A stretch of 64,000 nucleotides of DNA from an uncultured Bacteroidia bacterium (GTDB lineage Bacteria > Bacteroidota > Bacteroidia > Bacteroidales > F082): contig CADAVB010000005.1 in the NCBI GenBank assembly GCA_902791165.1, positions 1 through 64,000 of the forward strand, in the 5' to 3' direction. A program made the position numbers and the translations under genes. The notes under the pieces were generated by a model. That model saw only the letters and a list, made by a program, of their open reading frames with translations, was not told the DNA's origin and made no database searches. Of this stretch, positions 1 to 8,116 are shown piece after piece (the first letter of the stretch is position 1; every line of letters begins with the position of its first letter).

Positions 1-543
1 TACAAACATCTCCCCAATGAAAGCGAAGCCCTCACTTTCATAATACTTTTGCAGATGCGGTTTATCCTTGTCAACAAGAAGCGTGACCTTGGAGAAGCCA
101 TTATTTATGGCGAAATCCACACGGTCGCGCATCAGCATCCTACCAATGCCAGCGCCCCTGTATTCGGGGAAAATGGCCATACTATCCAAATAAAATTCGC
201 CCGGACCCGTTTCCATCGCATTGCGACTCAAATCCATACCAGATGTTTGCTTCACAAGGTCGAAAGTCTTTTCACGCATCCTTGCATAACGAGTGCCATC
301 ATAAGCCACCAAAGCCCCCACCCTTTTGCCATCGGCCTCGGCTATGCGCGTGTTGCAATAACTGTATAAGGTGTCGCCCATACGGCAAATCTCAATCAAA
401 TGCTCATAAATGCCTCGCTGCTCATCTGGAAGCGTTGCATCAAGGTCAAGCATATCAATACCTGCCAAAACCACACGGGCAATAAATGGAGCATCATCCA
501 ATGTGGCATTACGAAGCTGAACTATGGGAATCGCAGGTTGCAT
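1..543 (-). CDS. GNAT-family N-acetyltransferase, cut by the window edge
   Basis: The reading frame runs leftward from an ATG at 543 and is still open at base 1, giving 181 visible residues. The best landmark is the acetyl-CoA-binding segment in the second half, FPEYRGAGIGRMLM, followed by the helix and strand ending in YYESEGF, a typical GNAT C-terminal pattern. The substrate cannot be told. The start ATG shares its A with the TAA stop of the upstream MFS gene, so the two are probably translated in a coupled way and may act together, for example in export and acetylation of one compound; that last point is inference. Confidence 0.85.
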   Translation of the reverse strand, partial: MQPAIPIVQLRNATLDDAPFIARVVLAGIDMLDLDATLPDEQRGIYEHLIEICRMGDTLYSYCNTRIAEADGKRVGALVAYDGTRYARMREKTFDLVKQTSGMDLSRNAMETGPGEFYLDSMAIFPEYRGAGIGRMLMRDRVDFAINNGFSKVTLLVDKDKPHLQKYYESEGFAFIGEMFV

Positions 544-1736
544 TAGCGAAGTTTATTTCTTTGATAATGAGGAGTTACGATAACAATAAAGAAAACAAGC
601 GACACCAACACCGAGGCCGAGGCCACCAAATAAGCCGTCGAAAAAGAGAAATGTTCGGCCAACATTCCACCAGAGAAAATGCCGATACCGAGACCCAAAT
701 CCCAAGTGGTGAGATAAGTTGATGTGGCCGTGCCGCGCTGGGCGTTGGTGCCAAGGTTGATGAACAAAGCATTGAAAGCCGGAAAAGCCAAACCGAAGCC
801 CAAACCGCAACACAAGGCGATCAACAGGAAGGCCACCGCCGTGTAATCCGTACCCAAAGCATTGACATGGTGGCACATACCCAAACTGAACATGGCCAAA
901 ACAGTGATGACCAAACCCATGGCTATGGTCCGTGTCACCTTGCCACGGTCGATCATCTTGCCCGCAAACAGGCGCGAGGCAATCAACCCGACGGCATAGA
1001 CGGTGAAAAACAATCCGCTGCTGATGGTTAATCCCATCTCTTTGGCATAGAGGGCGATATAGTTGGAAATCTGCCCGTAGGCGAAGGCCAACAGCGTGAA
1101 CGATACGCCCGCCAACAGACCTTTCAATAAAATAAAACGGTCCAAGGAAATCGGCGGACGCTTCACGGGCGGACGCACCCGATGCTTGATCCGCGAAGCA
1201 ATCAAGGCGGCTAGCAGACTGCAAGCCATGCAGCCCAAGAAAATCGCGTTGAAACTAAAGTGTTCATACACAAACAGTCCCGTCATCGGGCCGACAGCCA
1301 TGGCGATGTTGTTGGCCACGCCGAAATAGCCGATGCCCTCTCCCCTATGCTCAGACGGCACCACGTCGATGACCAAAGTGTTGCCGCCCACCGAAGTGAG
1401 GCCAAAAGCCAAGCCATGCACGATGCGGATGATGATTAATAAGGTGATGGAGGCGGCGAAGAGATAGCCCACAAACACCGCTGTAAAAATGGACAAAGCC
1501 AACAAATACAAGGGTTTGCGTTTGAAAGTGTCCATCATGTAGCCCGAAAAAGGCCGCACCACCAAAGTAGCCAAAGTGTAGCACGAAATGACCGTGCCTA
1601 TTACTGCATTGCCGGCTTGAAACCTCTCCATGATGAAGAAAGGCAGCACGGGAAGCAGCAAGTAGAACGAAAAGAAAAACAGGAAGTTAGAGGCACAAAG
1701 GCACAAGTAATTCTTATTGAACAGTTTTTCTTCCAT
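543..1736 (-). CDS. Major facilitator superfamily transporter
   Basis: A 397-residue inner-membrane protein with about twelve hydrophobic segments. After the first helices come DTFKRKPLY (a typical MFS loop 2-3 motif) and a long GxGxG-rich sixth helix region, and a second-half repeat of the same type, so it is an MFS secondary transporter of the multidrug or sugar efflux type. I start it at the ATG at 1736; the frame extends 32 codons further upstream but that stretch contains the promoter and is not membrane-like. A -7 box lies at 1760-1767 and a -33 box at 1787-1790. It overlaps the GNAT gene as TAATG. Substrate unknown. Confidence 0.85.
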   Translation of the reverse strand: MEEKLFNKNYLCLCASNFLFFFSFYLLLPVLPFFIMERFQAGNAVIGTVISCYTLATLVVRPFSGYMMDTFKRKPLYLLALSIFTAVFVGYLFAASITLLIIIRIVHGLAFGLTSVGGNTLVIDVVPSEHRGEGIGYFGVANNIAMAVGPMTGLFVYEHFSFNAIFLGCMACSLLAALIASRIKHRVRPPVKRPPISLDRFILLKGLLAGVSFTLLAFAYGQISNYIALYAKEMGLTISSGLFFTVYAVGLIASRLFAGKMIDRGKVTRTIAMGLVITVLAMFSLGMCHHVNALGTDYTAVAFLLIALCCGLGFGLAFPAFNALFINLGTNAQRGTATSTYLTTWDLGLGIGIFSGGMLAEHFSFSTAYLVASASVLVSLVFFIVIVTPHYQRNKLR

Positions 1737-1759
1737 GATTTCAGGCTCGTTTCGGGCGG

Positions 1760-1790
1760 CAAAGGTACGGATATTTCGCCGAAGGACAAA
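1760..1790 (-). promoter_or_regulatory. Bacteroidota promoter of the MFS-GNAT pair
   Basis: Read on the minus strand, TACCTTTG (1767-1760) matches the TAnnTTTG -7 box and TTTG (1790-1787) the -33 box, with a 19-bp spacer. Transcription should begin near 1756, which supports the internal ATG at 1736 as the MFS start. Confidence 0.75.
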
Positions 1791-2068
1791 AACCACTTGT
1801 TCAAACGCATCAATGTTAATACATTGAATCACATTTATTTAAGAAAAATATGCAATATTTTTGCATATTTTTCGGCACTTTTTTGAGGTGAAGATGCATA
1901 TTTTTCACGAAACAAACATGGCCAGAAATAGTTGCAATGTTGTTTTTTTGATAGTTTTTTATTCTTGCTTGTAACTTTTTTGGCCTTTTCCGTTATATAC
2001 TTGAAATGATTATGATTATGTGTTTTTATTATCCTGTGTCTTTAGACTTATGCAACCCTGGTTTAAAA

Positions 2069-2263
2069 CTATTTTTCAATTCCAGCCTGCTTCAAAATAG
2101 CCATAAAAGTTCCTTTCTTCAAGTCCTTACCATTATGATAAGGCACGATGATGGTCTTGTTATTAATTGGATTGTAATATACTTGGTGTGAGCCTTTTGC
2201 CCTCTTGAAAACATAGCCGTTTTCTTCAAGCAATTGAATCAAGTATTTAGGACTCAAGTTCAT
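2069..2263 (-). CDS. hicA: HicA-type mRNA interferase toxin
   Basis: A 64-residue protein of the HicA/YcfA double-stranded-RNA-binding fold: an N-terminal LIQLLEENGYVF helix, then KGSHQVY with the catalytic histidine expected in GSH, a basic strand and a C-terminal helix. HicA toxins cleave mRNA during growth arrest. It lies directly after its antitoxin, overlapping hicB by 4 bp as ATGA, so the pair is one translationally coupled module. The order hicB then hicA is the less classical one. Confidence 0.9.
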   Translation of the reverse strand: MNLSPKYLIQLLEENGYVFKRAKGSHQVYYNPINNKTIIVPYHNGKDLKKGTFMAILKQAGIEK

Positions 2264-2487
2264 ACCGCCATCAGATTCAGTGAGTATTCCAACACATTGC
2301 TATCGTCAGGAACGTATTCACCCCTATCTTGCAATTCCTCTATATAAAGTTCAATGGCTTCCTTGGCCATATCAATGGCTTCATCGACGGTTTCCCCGTA
2401 TGTGATGCAACCCGGCAAAGAAGGCACAAACGCCGTATATCCTCCTTCATCCTCTTTCCTTAGGTTGATTTTGTAAGTCCTATTCAT
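2260..2487 (-). CDS. hicB: HicB-type antitoxin
   Basis: A 75-residue protein with the HicB partial RNase H-like fold: YTAFVPSLPGCITYGETVDEAI is the typical signature, followed by an amphipathic helix (AKEAIELYIEEL). It neutralises HicA by direct binding. The second half is short and I do not see a clear helix-turn-helix, so autoregulation through DNA binding is uncertain. A -7 box TAATTTTG sits on the minus strand at 2520-2513, about 26 bp before the start codon. Confidence 0.9.
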   Translation of the reverse strand: MNRTYKINLRKEDEGGYTAFVPSLPGCITYGETVDEAIDMAKEAIELYIEELQDRGEYVPDDSNVLEYSLNLMAV

Positions 2488-2809
2488 AACTTTGCTTCAT
2501 TATTTCCATCCGCAAAATTAGTAAATTTTCCGAAAACCGATGGCTTCCAACGCAAATTATTCATGAAATCGGTCCCTTTTCGGAAAAGAAATCGGTAATT
2601 TTGTCAGTATTTTTCTCCTAATTTTTATGATTATCGGAAATTTTGTCAGCAAAACAAGGCATTTTACATAGTTTTCGGCCTTGGCAAAGAATTTGCCTAT
2701 GTGAGGTCGTCCGAGCGAAAGGACGAAGCCCCGTAGGGGCGACAGCCAATAAGCAGGCGACGTAAGTCCCTGCAAAACAAACAACTAAAAAAAATAGGAG
2801 ATCAAAACC
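2488..2809. other. Intergenic region between hicB and hsp20
   Basis: This 322-bp stretch has no convincing gene. It holds the hicB -7 box (2513-2520, minus), a candidate plus-strand -7 box TAATTTTG at 2596-2603, two similar segments reading AATTTTGTCAG (around 2597 and 2639), and a triple-hairpin repeat element at 2707-2773 just before hsp20. Confidence 0.6.
2707..2773 (+). repeat. Double-hairpin intergenic repeat, copy 1
   Basis: Contains the hairpins GCCCCGTAGGGGC (2728-2740) and GCAGG...CCTGC (2753-2773), preceded here by a further TCGTCC/GGACGA hairpin. The same two-hairpin layout recurs at 35171-35216 and 52329-52374. Confidence 0.75.
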
Positions 2810-3226
2810 ATGTTAGTAACAAGAAGAAACCAAGACTTCATGCCGACGCTGTTCAACGAACTGCTGAACTGGAACGACACAACCTACTCAACCCCTCGCA
2901 TGAACATCATGGAGACGAAGGACAACTACAAACTCGAACTCTGCATACCTGGCCTCACCAAAGACGACGTGAAACTGAGCATCGACGCGGAAGGCAACCT
3001 CGTGGTTGAGATGACCAAGGAAATGAAGAACGAGAAGAAAGAAGACACACGCTACCTGCGCCACGAGTTCTCGGTGGAGCACTTCCGCCAAACGGTGATG
3101 CTGCCCGACGACATCCACAAGGACCAAATCAGCGCGAAGGTCGAAAACGGCATCCTCGACATCGTCATCCCAAAAGTGACCGTCGAAGAGAAGCAAAAGC
3201 AAATCCAGACCATCGAGGTCGGATAA
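2810..3226 (+). CDS. Small heat-shock protein (Hsp20/alpha-crystallin)
   Basis: A 138-residue cytoplasmic holdase chaperone. The alpha-crystallin domain starts at about residue 30 (PRMNIMETKDNYKLELCIPG) and ends with the diagnostic A-x-x-x-n-GxL motif, here VENGILDIVIPK at about residues 116-127. The C-terminal tail carries a VTVEEKQ stretch rather than a clean IxI motif, with IQTIEV near the end. It is a single-gene unit: repeat hairpins stand upstream and a strong terminator follows 25 bp after the stop. Length is normal for the family. Confidence 0.93.
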   Translation: MLVTRRNQDFMPTLFNELLNWNDTTYSTPRMNIMETKDNYKLELCIPGLTKDDVKLSIDAEGNLVVEMTKEMKNEKKEDTRYLRHEFSVEHFRQTVMLPDDIHKDQISAKVENGILDIVIPKVTVEEKQKQIQTIEVG

Positions 3227-3251
3227 GGCAACGCTTCGAAAACCTCAAAAA

Positions 3252-3283
3252 AACGGGACGGAACCCTCCGCCCCGTTTTTTTG
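3252..3283 (+). terminator. Rho-independent terminator of hsp20
   Basis: AACGGG and CCCGTT pair, then CGGA and TCCG after one A/C mismatch, around an ACCC loop, followed by a run of seven T. Confidence 0.85.
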
Positions 3284-3347
3284 TTGCCAGCCCTGAGGTC
3301 ACAATGGCCAAAACCATTATCTTTGCAACCTCAAAACCAAATGGAGT

Positions 3348-3776
3348 ATGGCAAATGAAAGCAAGAACAGGGTGAAACTGAACAAGGAGTACAAACGCAT
3401 AGGATTCATTCCCAAAACGGCACTCGCCAAGGTGAATGAGCATTTCGAGGTGCCAGCTGATGCCAACGACATCCGCTCAAACACCGACAATATGCTCAAA
3501 CACAATAGAGGTCATCTTGCCGCACTTGAAAAAGCTCTTGACGAACTCGGCATAACTAAAGAGGGATACGCAGAGTATATAGCAAAGAATTTCAACCAAA
3601 TCCGCCTCGGCAACAAGCCTCGCTCGCTTGTGTTGGCCGTCAAGAATGAAACGACGAGCCATCTTGCAGCCGTTCACCTGTTTTTCGACAAAAACGAGAA
3701 CTTTTGGCTTGTCAAGTCGGTTCATGCCGAGCGATTAGCCGACCTTGAACGCATGACACTGGTTTGGGAGAAATAA
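3348..3776 (+). CDS. Unrecognised 142-residue protein
   Basis: I do not recognise the family. The protein is basic and soluble, with no signal peptide or membrane helix. Its second half has strand-like segments (RSLVLAVKNE, HLAAVHLFFDKNENFWLVKSV), which could be a small mixed alpha/beta domain; phage-type or toxin-type nuclease domains look broadly like this but I see no catalytic motif. A -7 box TATCTTTG at 3318-3325 stands about 22 bp before the ATG, supporting expression. It is a monocistronic gene between the hsp20 terminator and a noncoding or decayed region. Confidence 0.6.
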   Translation: MANESKNRVKLNKEYKRIGFIPKTALAKVNEHFEVPADANDIRSNTDNMLKHNRGHLAALEKALDELGITKEGYAEYIAKNFNQIRLGNKPRSLVLAVKNETTSHLAAVHLFFDKNENFWLVKSVHAERLADLERMTLVWEK

Positions 3777-3778
3777 GA

Positions 3779-3900
3779 AAGGGGGTTGCCAACAACACCC
3801 CCCAAGTCGCTTGCCCGACCTGTCCGTTAACCACCCAACGCACAATAACGCAAGATGCGAGGGCTTTGGCAAATGGACACTGCAAAAATACATATTTTTT
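3779..3900 (-). ncRNA. Possible short minus-strand transcript (unproven)
   Basis: On the minus strand a -7 box TATTTTTG (3900-3893) is followed after about 90 bases by a hairpin with a GGGGG/CCCCC stem extended by TTG/CAA (about 3800-3783) and a T-rich tail. The interval has no reading frame of note. This is the layout of a small RNA ending close to the 3' end of the convergent gene at 3348-3776. Low confidence because the -33 box is poor. Confidence 0.25.
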
Positions 3901-3912
3901 TATTATCTGCCA

Positions 3913-4104
3913 TCATAAAGACGTTTTTTTCTCCACCGCAGGTTCAAACCGTGCATCGATGTTTTTCCAGTCGATACCATTTCCTTGCAACTTCATTATT
4001 GCAAAGCCATTGGCTAATCCCGTATAATTCGTCCGTTGCACACATTCTCACCACACCTGCTTCGTTCAACACAAAAGTCCTACTGCCAGCACCACATTTT
4101 AGGA
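3913..4104 (-). pseudogene. Decayed coding remnant, family not recognised
   Basis: Minus-strand translation gives a protein-like stretch containing GSRTFVLNEAGVVRM and CATDELYG, which then continues naturally in another frame as LANGFAIMKLQGNGIDW and FEPAVEKKTSL before a TGA at 3915-3913. A one-base change near 4017 would join the two. There is no start and no upstream half, because a terminator hairpin stands directly in front (4105-4132). I read it as the C-terminal end of a lost gene. Confidence 0.35.
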
Positions 4105-4132
4105 AAAGGGGTAGTTTTGCCCTCTACCCCTT
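4105..4132 (-). terminator. Terminator after the small membrane protein gene
   Basis: On the minus strand AAGGGGTAG pairs with CTACCCCTT around a short purine-rich loop, starting 12 bp after the stop of the gene at 4144-4506. Only a short T tract follows, so the strength is uncertain. Confidence 0.55.
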
Positions 4133-4143
4133 GTTATCATTTT

Positions 4144-4506
4144 TCACTTCTTTTCGTTGGGGAACGAATTAACTGGAGCCAAAAATGCAATTCCGTGTAT
4201 CAGCAGAAACATGTAGGCCGAAAGCACAAACCACCTGCCGCCGCCGGCAATCCGCGTACCATGAAACGTATAATAACAAATCGCGGCAATGACCACCCAG
4301 CAAATCAGGGTCGTGATGTTTCGCTTACGGATACAGATTTCCTCCTCTTTCGACATTTGCTCGTGGGCAATCTTACGGATTAATGCTATGGATAAAACTC
4401 CATAGACTACCAAAGGAAGATACGTCCAGTAGCTTCCCAAACAGAAAATGGCAACAGTGCCCAGAATCCCAATCGCCATCTCAATCAAACCTTGGGTTTT
4501 CCTCAT
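4144..4506 (-). CDS. Small multi-pass membrane protein, unknown function
   Basis: A 120-residue protein with about four hydrophobic helices (near residues 9-27, 28-44, 64-82 and 90-110) and a charged loop between helices two and three. No motif is recognisable. It is the last gene of a three-gene minus-strand unit whose first gene is an ECF sigma factor, so it may belong to that regulon's membrane partner set. That is inferred only from position. Confidence 0.6.
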   Translation of the reverse strand: MRKTQGLIEMAIGILGTVAIFCLGSYWTYLPLVVYGVLSIALIRKIAHEQMSKEEEICIRKRNITTLICWVVIAAICYYTFHGTRIAGGGRWFVLSAYMFLLIHGIAFLAPVNSFPNEKK

Positions 4507-4552
4507 AATATCAAATATTTAGCATCGCTTCTTTTGTTCCATAAGACCTTGC

Positions 4553-5104
4553 TCAAGAAGAAGCGTTTGTCTCGACAAGGTCGTTTTCTATTTCTTTTAT
4601 TCTTTTCTGCAAGTGTCGGCGTTTTCGAATCAATGTCTTGGAGAACACCGCCAACAATACGACATAAACTATCCCAATAACTACATAAATCCACTTAATA
4701 CCTTCAAGGTATTTTGAAAAAACAAAAGTGCTCGCTACGATGAGTAAAGGCAACATCATCCAAAGCCAAAGCATTTTCTCATACACATAAAACAATTGGT
4801 TGTACAATTCGACCCGTATATGTTGATAAACCGACAATCCCAAATCGTTTTCCTTCAAACCAAATGCTAATGTGAACACTCCTCTCACCAAAGCGTACAA
4901 GGCAATAACCACCACCAAACCCGAAACCAGGCAATAGTTTGAAATCGCGTCATTCCCCAAAAAGGCCAAAGAAACGACCAAAAACAATGAAACTGCTACG
5001 CACAACGCGCCATCAATACAATTCCTGTATTGCTTCATCCAACGCATCCGGGCATGAAAATCATACCAAGAAACCTTTTCTCTGTTATTTCTTCGTGTCT
5101 TCAT
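4553..5104 (-). CDS. Membrane protein encoded next to an ECF sigma factor
   Basis: A 183-residue protein with a basic N-terminus (WYDFHARMRWMKQYRN), about four membrane helices (near 33-50, 57-77, 110-130, 135-155) and a basic C-terminal tail. It overlaps the 3' end of the sigma factor gene by 20 bp, so the two are co-translated. A gene in this position commonly encodes an anti-sigma factor, but I see neither the zinc-binding HxxxCxxC motif nor the FecR layout. An anti-sigma role is therefore a positional guess; the topology alone is well supported. Confidence 0.65.
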   Translation of the reverse strand: MKTRRNNREKVSWYDFHARMRWMKQYRNCIDGALCVAVSLFLVVSLAFLGNDAISNYCLVSGLVVVIALYALVRGVFTLAFGLKENDLGLSVYQHIRVELYNQLFYVYEKMLWLWMMLPLLIVASTFVFSKYLEGIKWIYVVIGIVYVVLLAVFSKTLIRKRRHLQKRIKEIENDLVETNASS

Positions 5105-5582
5105 GGCTCAGTTTCTTTAGTTTCATTTTCACTCTTTGCAGTTTTGTGCCAACATTGGTGACAGATATTCCTAATATTTCCGAAATCTCCTTGTATGATT
5201 TGCTGTCAAGATAAAGGAAAACCAAAGTTTGCTCTTCTGCATCAAGTTGTTTGATGTTTTCATACAATTCCTTAACATCCTCTATTCCAATTTCTTCATC
5301 AACAACTTGGCTGTCTATATAGGTTTCATCAAGCGGAATGAATGTCATCCTGCTTTCCTTGCGCATCATCGAGATGGAAACATTAATGGCTACTCTATAC
5401 ACCCATGTTGAAAGATTGCACTCTGGGTGTTTTTCGTATTTCCTGTAACTCTTTATCAGATTGAAGGCAACTTCTTGGAAAATATCTTCTTCCGACAAAA
5501 AGGAACTCATTGACGCATAGAAACGACATACGGAACGGATTCCTTTTCTGTTTTCTTCTATGATGTCCAAAATGCCTTTCAT
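5085..5582 (-). CDS. ECF-type RNA polymerase sigma factor
   Basis: A 165-residue sigma-70 family protein of the extracytoplasmic-function group. Region 2 is visible as FLSEEDIFQEVAFNLIKSYRKYE and the LSTWVYRVAINVSISMMRK segment, and region 4 as the helix-turn-helix LDSKSYKEISEILGISVTNVGTKLQR. I chose the ATG at 5582; the frame runs 22 codons further but overlaps a -7 box TATTTTTG at 5599-5592 (minus). Two membrane protein genes follow, the first overlapping it. The target promoters are unknown. Confidence 0.9.
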   Translation of the reverse strand: MKGILDIIEENRKGIRSVCRFYASMSSFLSEEDIFQEVAFNLIKSYRKYEKHPECNLSTWVYRVAINVSISMMRKESRMTFIPLDETYIDSQVVDEEIGIEDVKELYENIKQLDAEEQTLVFLYLDSKSYKEISEILGISVTNVGTKLQRVKMKLKKLSHEDTKK

Positions 5583-5736
5583 TGTGTCGTACAAAAATAA
5601 ACGTGTTTTTTGTATTAATCGCAAAATACTCCAAAAAATCACAACCAACCTCGATTTTTTATCTCAAAAATTGAACAAATTATTATTCTACTATTGATAA
5701 ATAATTACTTACCTTTGCCGCAAATTTTCAATGCAC

Positions 5737-6777
5737 ATGAAAAAAGCGTTAATACTCTCATTCTTAGGGCTTTTCATTGGCCTGCAAGCTTTTGCGCAAG
5801 ACAAGAAACCATTTGTCACCTTGGACAACCTCCAACTGAACACCCGTGCCGACTTCACCTACGACTATTATTTGGGCCACGACACGGTGGCCTCGAGCAG
5901 CGACCACGGCTTTGCGGGCAAATACTTGGTAGTGGCCTTGGACGGCACGCTTGGCAGCAAGTTCAGCTACCACCTGCGCCAGCGCATCAACGCGCCCAAC
6001 ATCGGCTTCGCCAACACTTTCTTCCAAGGCACAGACTGGGCCTATCTGAACTGGAACTTCACCGACAACTTCTTCCTTTCCGCTGGAAAACAGGTGGTTG
6101 CCATCGGCGGCTGGGAATACGACGCCAACCCCATCGACATCTACTACGGCACCGAGTTCTGGAACACCGTGTGCTGCTACGAGGTGGGTGCCTCGCTCAA
6201 CTTCAAGGACAAGTCGGGCAAGCACCACCTGCTTCTGCAAATGTGCAACTCGCCTTTCATCAACCAGGCCATGGAGGGCATCTATGCCTACAACCTGATG
6301 TGGTACGGCGACTTCGGCGCGTTCAAGACGGCCTACTCCGTGAACATGATGGAATACCAACCCGGCCAGTTCATCAACTATGTCACGTTGGGCAACAAGC
6401 TGCAATTCAACGGCGTGGAGATGTATCTCGACCTCATCCATCGCGCTTCGCTCGGAGAGGAGAAGTTTTTCGGCCAATACCTCACCGCGCTTTATGGCAT
6501 CGGCGTGGACATCGGGCCGAAATGGATCGTGTTTGCCAAAGCAGGCTACGATTACAACCCCGCTGGCCTGCCCAACACGGGAGCCTACGACCCCACCAGC
6601 ACGCCTAAGGAAAAGGTGGATTTCGAGAGCCTTGGCTTCGAATACTACCCCATGGGCGACCGCAGTCTGCGCCTGCACCTCTGCGGCTCGCACACCAGCA
6701 TGGACGGCGTCAGCATGTTCCAAGCCAACCTCGGCCTCACCTGGAAAATCAATCTGCTTAACCTCACCAAAAAATAA
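5737..6777 (+). CDS. Outer-membrane porin-like beta-barrel protein
   Basis: A 346-residue exported protein: signal peptide MKKALILSFLGLFIGLQAFAQ with cleavage after AFAQ, then alternating aromatic/hydrophobic strands ending in LGLTWKINLLNLTKK. The pattern (for example NLQLNTRADFTYDYY and FFLSAGKQVVAIGGWEYD) resembles phosphate-selective porin O/P-like proteins. It should let small solutes into the periplasm. A -7 box TACCTTTG lies at 5710-5717. The Gate-domain transporter gene begins 6 bp after the stop, so the two probably form an outer plus inner membrane uptake pair. An ATG two codons earlier (5731) is possible. Confidence 0.8.
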   Translation: MKKALILSFLGLFIGLQAFAQDKKPFVTLDNLQLNTRADFTYDYYLGHDTVASSSDHGFAGKYLVVALDGTLGSKFSYHLRQRINAPNIGFANTFFQGTDWAYLNWNFTDNFFLSAGKQVVAIGGWEYDANPIDIYYGTEFWNTVCCYEVGASLNFKDKSGKHHLLLQMCNSPFINQAMEGIYAYNLMWYGDFGAFKTAYSVNMMEYQPGQFINYVTLGNKLQFNGVEMYLDLIHRASLGEEKFFGQYLTALYGIGVDIGPKWIVFAKAGYDYNPAGLPNTGAYDPTSTPKEKVDFESLGFEYYPMGDRSLRLHLCGSHTSMDGVSMFQANLGLTWKINLLNLTKK

Positions 6778-6783
6778 CGAACC

Positions 6784-8019
6784 ATGGCAAAAACCAAATA
6801 CAACACCGAGAAAAGAAGCACCCTCGCCTACCACCATATAGTGGAACGTTTTTTTAAGAGATTTGAGGGCAAATCGCCATTGAAATTCACCACAAAACGC
6901 AGTTTTGAGGCCATCGTGTTCCTCATCATCTTCTTCGCCTTCTTCGGGCTGTTGGCCTACAAGATGACCCTGCCCAAGATGCTGAACACTTTCATGCAGA
7001 CGGCCTACCACCTGCTGCTCGAAACCGTGTTCTACATCATGGCCATCTGCGTGCTGATGGGCGCCATCAGCAAGCTCTTGACCGAGTTTGGCGTGGTTCG
7101 CCTGCTCGAAAACCTCTTGCGTCCGCTGATGAAGCCGCTCTACAACCTGCCGGGCGTCGCGGCCTTGGGTGCCATCATGACCTTTCTGAGCGACAATCCC
7201 GCCATCATCACCCTTGCGCACGACAAGAACTTCAACCGCTATTTCAAGAAATACCAACTCGTTTCGCTCACCAACTTCGGCACGGCTTTCGGCATGGGCT
7301 TGGTGGTGGTGGCTTTCATGACGGGCTTGGGCTTCGGCAAGGGCGCATTGGTGGGCGTGGCCGGCGCAGTCATCGGGAGCATCGTCTCCACCCGACTGAT
7401 GCAACGCTCCACCTTGAAAGCCTATCCCGAGCTGGATTCGCCCGTCGATGAGGAGTTTGGCGGCGACGAGCAGCAAATCTCCTTCAAGAGCGAGGGAGGC
7501 GTGTTCATGCGTTTCCTCAACTCGCTTTTGGACGGCGGCAAAGACGGCGTGAGCATCGGCTTCGCCATCATCCCGGGCGTGCTGTGCATCTCCACCATCG
7601 TGATGATGCTCACCTTTGGCGCATCGGGCGCGAATGGCGAATATATGGGCGTGGCCTACGAAGGTGTGCCCGTCATCAGCTGGGCGGCCAACAAGGTCAA
7701 TTTCATCTTCGAGTGGCTCTTCGGCTTCAAGGACGGTGCCTTGATTTCGTTCCCCATGACGGCCCTCGGCGCCGTGGGTGCCGCCATCGGCTTGGTGCCG
7801 CGTTTCATCACCGAAGGCATCATCGACAACAACGCCATCGCCGTGTTCACGGCCATCGGGATGTGCTGGAGCGGTTTCCTCAGCACCCATGCCGCCATGC
7901 TCGACAGCCTTGGCTACCGCAAGCTCATCGGCAAGGCCATCGGCGCACACACCATCGGCGGCCTTTGCGCAGGCATCGCGGCGCACTGGCTGTTTGTGCT
8001 GCTGGGATTGGTATTCTAA
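6784..8019 (+). CDS. Gate-domain (nucleoside-recognition type) membrane transporter
   Basis: A 411-residue inner-membrane protein with eight or more helices. Two Gate-like repeats are visible: residues about 45-200 with ALGAIMTFLSDNPAIITLAHD, and about 255-400 with ISFPMTALGAVGAAIGLVPRF. The repeated asparagine- and glycine-rich helix breaks are typical of the nucleoside-recognition (Gate, Pfam PF07670) family of transporters. The charged loop at about 215-235 lies between the repeats. It follows the porin gene by 6 bp in the same operon. The transported compound is not known. Confidence 0.75.
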   Translation: MAKTKYNTEKRSTLAYHHIVERFFKRFEGKSPLKFTTKRSFEAIVFLIIFFAFFGLLAYKMTLPKMLNTFMQTAYHLLLETVFYIMAICVLMGAISKLLTEFGVVRLLENLLRPLMKPLYNLPGVAALGAIMTFLSDNPAIITLAHDKNFNRYFKKYQLVSLTNFGTAFGMGLVVVAFMTGLGFGKGALVGVAGAVIGSIVSTRLMQRSTLKAYPELDSPVDEEFGGDEQQISFKSEGGVFMRFLNSLLDGGKDGVSIGFAIIPGVLCISTIVMMLTFGASGANGEYMGVAYEGVPVISWAANKVNFIFEWLFGFKDGALISFPMTALGAVGAAIGLVPRFITEGIIDNNAIAVFTAIGMCWSGFLSTHAAMLDSLGYRKLIGKAIGAHTIGGLCAGIAAHWLFVLLGLVF

Positions 8020-8060
8020 CAACTCGCCATGGCGCGCGTTGCTATAAGGCAAAAACAATA

Positions 8061-8088
8061 GAGAAGCGCCCCATTCAGGCCGCTTCTC
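8061..8088. terminator. Shared hairpin between convergent genes
   Basis: GAGAAGCG and CGCTTCTC pair around a 12-base loop midway between the transporter and porV stops. No T run follows on either side, so it may be a bidirectional stop or an mRNA end-protecting hairpin. Confidence 0.5.
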
Positions 8089-8116
8089 CGCATTATGCCG
8101 AAAAACAAATCATTCG

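Noticed and set aside
5764..8058. A 764-codon open frame on the minus strand opposite the porin and Gate transporter genes
   Set aside because: It is a shadow of the two plus-strand genes caused by codon bias. Its translation is His/Val/Ala-rich with no domain, while the plus-strand proteins have clear signal peptide, helix and strand patterns.
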